From: an uncultured Caulobacteraceae bacterium
GTDB lineage: Bacteria > Pseudomonadota > Alphaproteobacteria > Caulobacterales > TH1-2
Length of the DNA: 6,688 bases
NCBI GenBank assembly: GCA_937967425.1
Contig: CALBST010000178.1
Span: forward strand, 1-6,688
Direction: 5' to 3'
A program made the position numbers and the translations under genes. Under the pieces are notes generated by a model that saw only the letters and a list, made by a program, of their open reading frames with translations, was not told the origin of the DNA and did not search any database. This document shows, in pieces, positions 5,861-6,688 of the stretch; position 1 is the first letter of the stretch, and the number at the start of each line of letters is the position of its first letter.

Positions 5861-6688
5861 ATGAACAGCGATCTCGCCCCGCACATTGAAGCCGCCTGGG
5901 AACGGCGCGACCAGCTCTCGCCACAGAGCAAAGGCGCCGATGTCGAGGCCATCGAGGCTGCTATCGACCTGCTGGACAGCGGCCAGGCGCGCGTGGCCAC
6001 GCGTGGGACCGATGGCGCTTGGGTCACACATCAATGGCTGAAGAAGGCGGTGCTGCTTTCATTCCGCATCAGCGCCAACAAGCTGATCGGCGCGGCCGGC
6101 GGCAATGGCGATTCCTCGCCGGGCCCCTACTGGGACAAGGTGCCGTCGAAATTTCTGGGCTGGGGCGATGCTTCATTCGAGAAAGCCGGCTTCCGCGCCG
6201 TGCCCGGAGCCGTTGCGCGGCGCGGCAGTTTTATCGGCAAGAACGTGGTGCTGATGCCGAGCTTCGTGAACATCGGCGCCTATGTCGATGAAGGCACGAT
6301 GGTCGACACCTGGGCGACGGTGGGCTCGTGCGCGCAGATCGGTAAGAACGTGCATATCTCCGGCGGCGCCGGTATTGGCGGCGTGCTGGAGCCGCTGCAG
6401 GCGAACCCGACCATCATCGAAGACGGCTGCTTTATTGGCGCGCGTTCGGAGGTGGCTGAAGGCGTGATCGTGCGCGAAGGCGCCGTGCTCGCCATGGGCG
6501 CCTTCATCAGCCAATCGACGAAGATTATCGATCGCGCCAGCGGCGAGGTGTTCCGCGGCGAGGTGCCTCCCTATTCCGTGGTGGTGCCCGGCTCGCTGCC
6601 CGATCCGAAGGGCGGCCCCAGCCTCGCGTGCGTCGTGATCGTCAAACGTGTCGATGCACAGACGCGCGCGAAAACCGGGGTGAACGAA
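5861..6688 (+). CDS. dapD: Tetrahydrodipicolinate N-succinyltransferase DapD (partial, 3' end cut)
   Basis: DapD transfers succinyl from succinyl-CoA to tetrahydrodipicolinate, a cytoplasmic step of the succinylase route to meso-diaminopimelate and lysine, and so feeds peptidoglycan synthesis. The frame is open to the window edge with 276 codons. E. coli DapD has 274 residues and ends ...GINELL..., and this one stops at TGVNE, so only a few residues are missing. Seen here: an N-terminal helical domain ([14 protein letters not shown]), the signature NKLIGAAGG near 73-81, then left-handed beta-helix hexapeptide repeats from about 118 to 230. Asp149 ([15 protein letters not shown]) and Glu197 (GARSEVAEG) match the catalytic pair described for mycobacterial DapD. 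ATG 5861 follows an in-frame TAG at 5849-5851, so no earlier start is possible. No clear Shine-Dalgarno sequence is visible. Confidence 0.96.
   Translation, partial: MNSDLAPHIEAAWERRDQLSPQSKGADVEAIEAAIDLLDSGQARVATRGTDGAWVTHQWLKKAVLLSFRISANKLIGAAGGNGDSSPGPYWDKVPSKFLGWGDASFEKAGFRAVPGAVARRGSFIGKNVVLMPSFVNIGAYVDEGTMVDTWATVGSCAQIGKNVHISGGAGIGGVLEPLQANPTIIEDGCFIGARSEVAEGVIVREGAVLAMGAFISQSTKIIDRASGEVFRGEVPPYSVVVPGSLPDPKGGPSLACVVIVKRVDAQTRAKTGVNE

Noticed and set aside
6019..6291. Plus-strand 90-codon frame inside dapD.
   Set aside because: It is in a different frame from the clear DapD protein and has no recognisable features.

Overview
This 6.7 kb window is a compact, high-GC, all-plus-strand chromosomal segment of an alphaproteobacterium. 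The gene order rnpA-yidC-engB-argB-(envelope protein)-HAD-dapD, the DUF1036 protein family and the protein sequences point to the Caulobacterales/Hyphomonadaceae group; the genus cannot be fixed from the sequence alone. Spacing is operon-like throughout. Two genes are cut by the window edges: the rnpA 3' end on the left, and dapD, lacking only its last few codons, on the right.

Layout: 1-108 is the tail of a probable rnpA (RNase P protein). 115-2010 is yidC, the inner-membrane insertase. 2011-2429 is a 419-bp element bounded by inverted repeats built from the heptamer GGGATTG; it carries a single gene for a four-helix-bundle protein of the 23S rRNA intervening-sequence/Avd-like family. 2386-3039 is engB (yihA/ysxC), a ribosome-assembly GTPase whose start codon and first codons lie inside the element. 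3066-3995 is argB (N-acetylglutamate kinase). 3970-5142 is an exported protein with two DUF1036 domains. 5142-5777 is a HAD-family hydrolase of the pyrimidine 5'-nucleotidase type. 5861-6688 is dapD (lysine/diaminopimelate synthesis).

The housekeeping genes fall into three themes. RNA processing and protein insertion come first (rnpA, yidC), then ribosome assembly (engB), then amino-acid and cell-wall precursor synthesis (argB, dapD). An envelope protein and a nucleotide phosphatase are translationally coupled behind argB.

The most interesting part is the 419-bp element. Its outer borders are matching inverted repeats (23 of 25 positions identical). The left one begins directly after the yidC stop codon and supplies both a Shine-Dalgarno-like sequence and a TTG start for the four-helix-bundle gene. 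The right one is translated as the N-terminus of EngB. It has no transposase and no visible target duplication. Its plan, an ORF enclosed by a long potential RNA stem, is that of the intervening sequences found in 23S rRNA genes, but here it sits in a protein-coding operon. It is a good candidate for a poorly described minimal mobile element.
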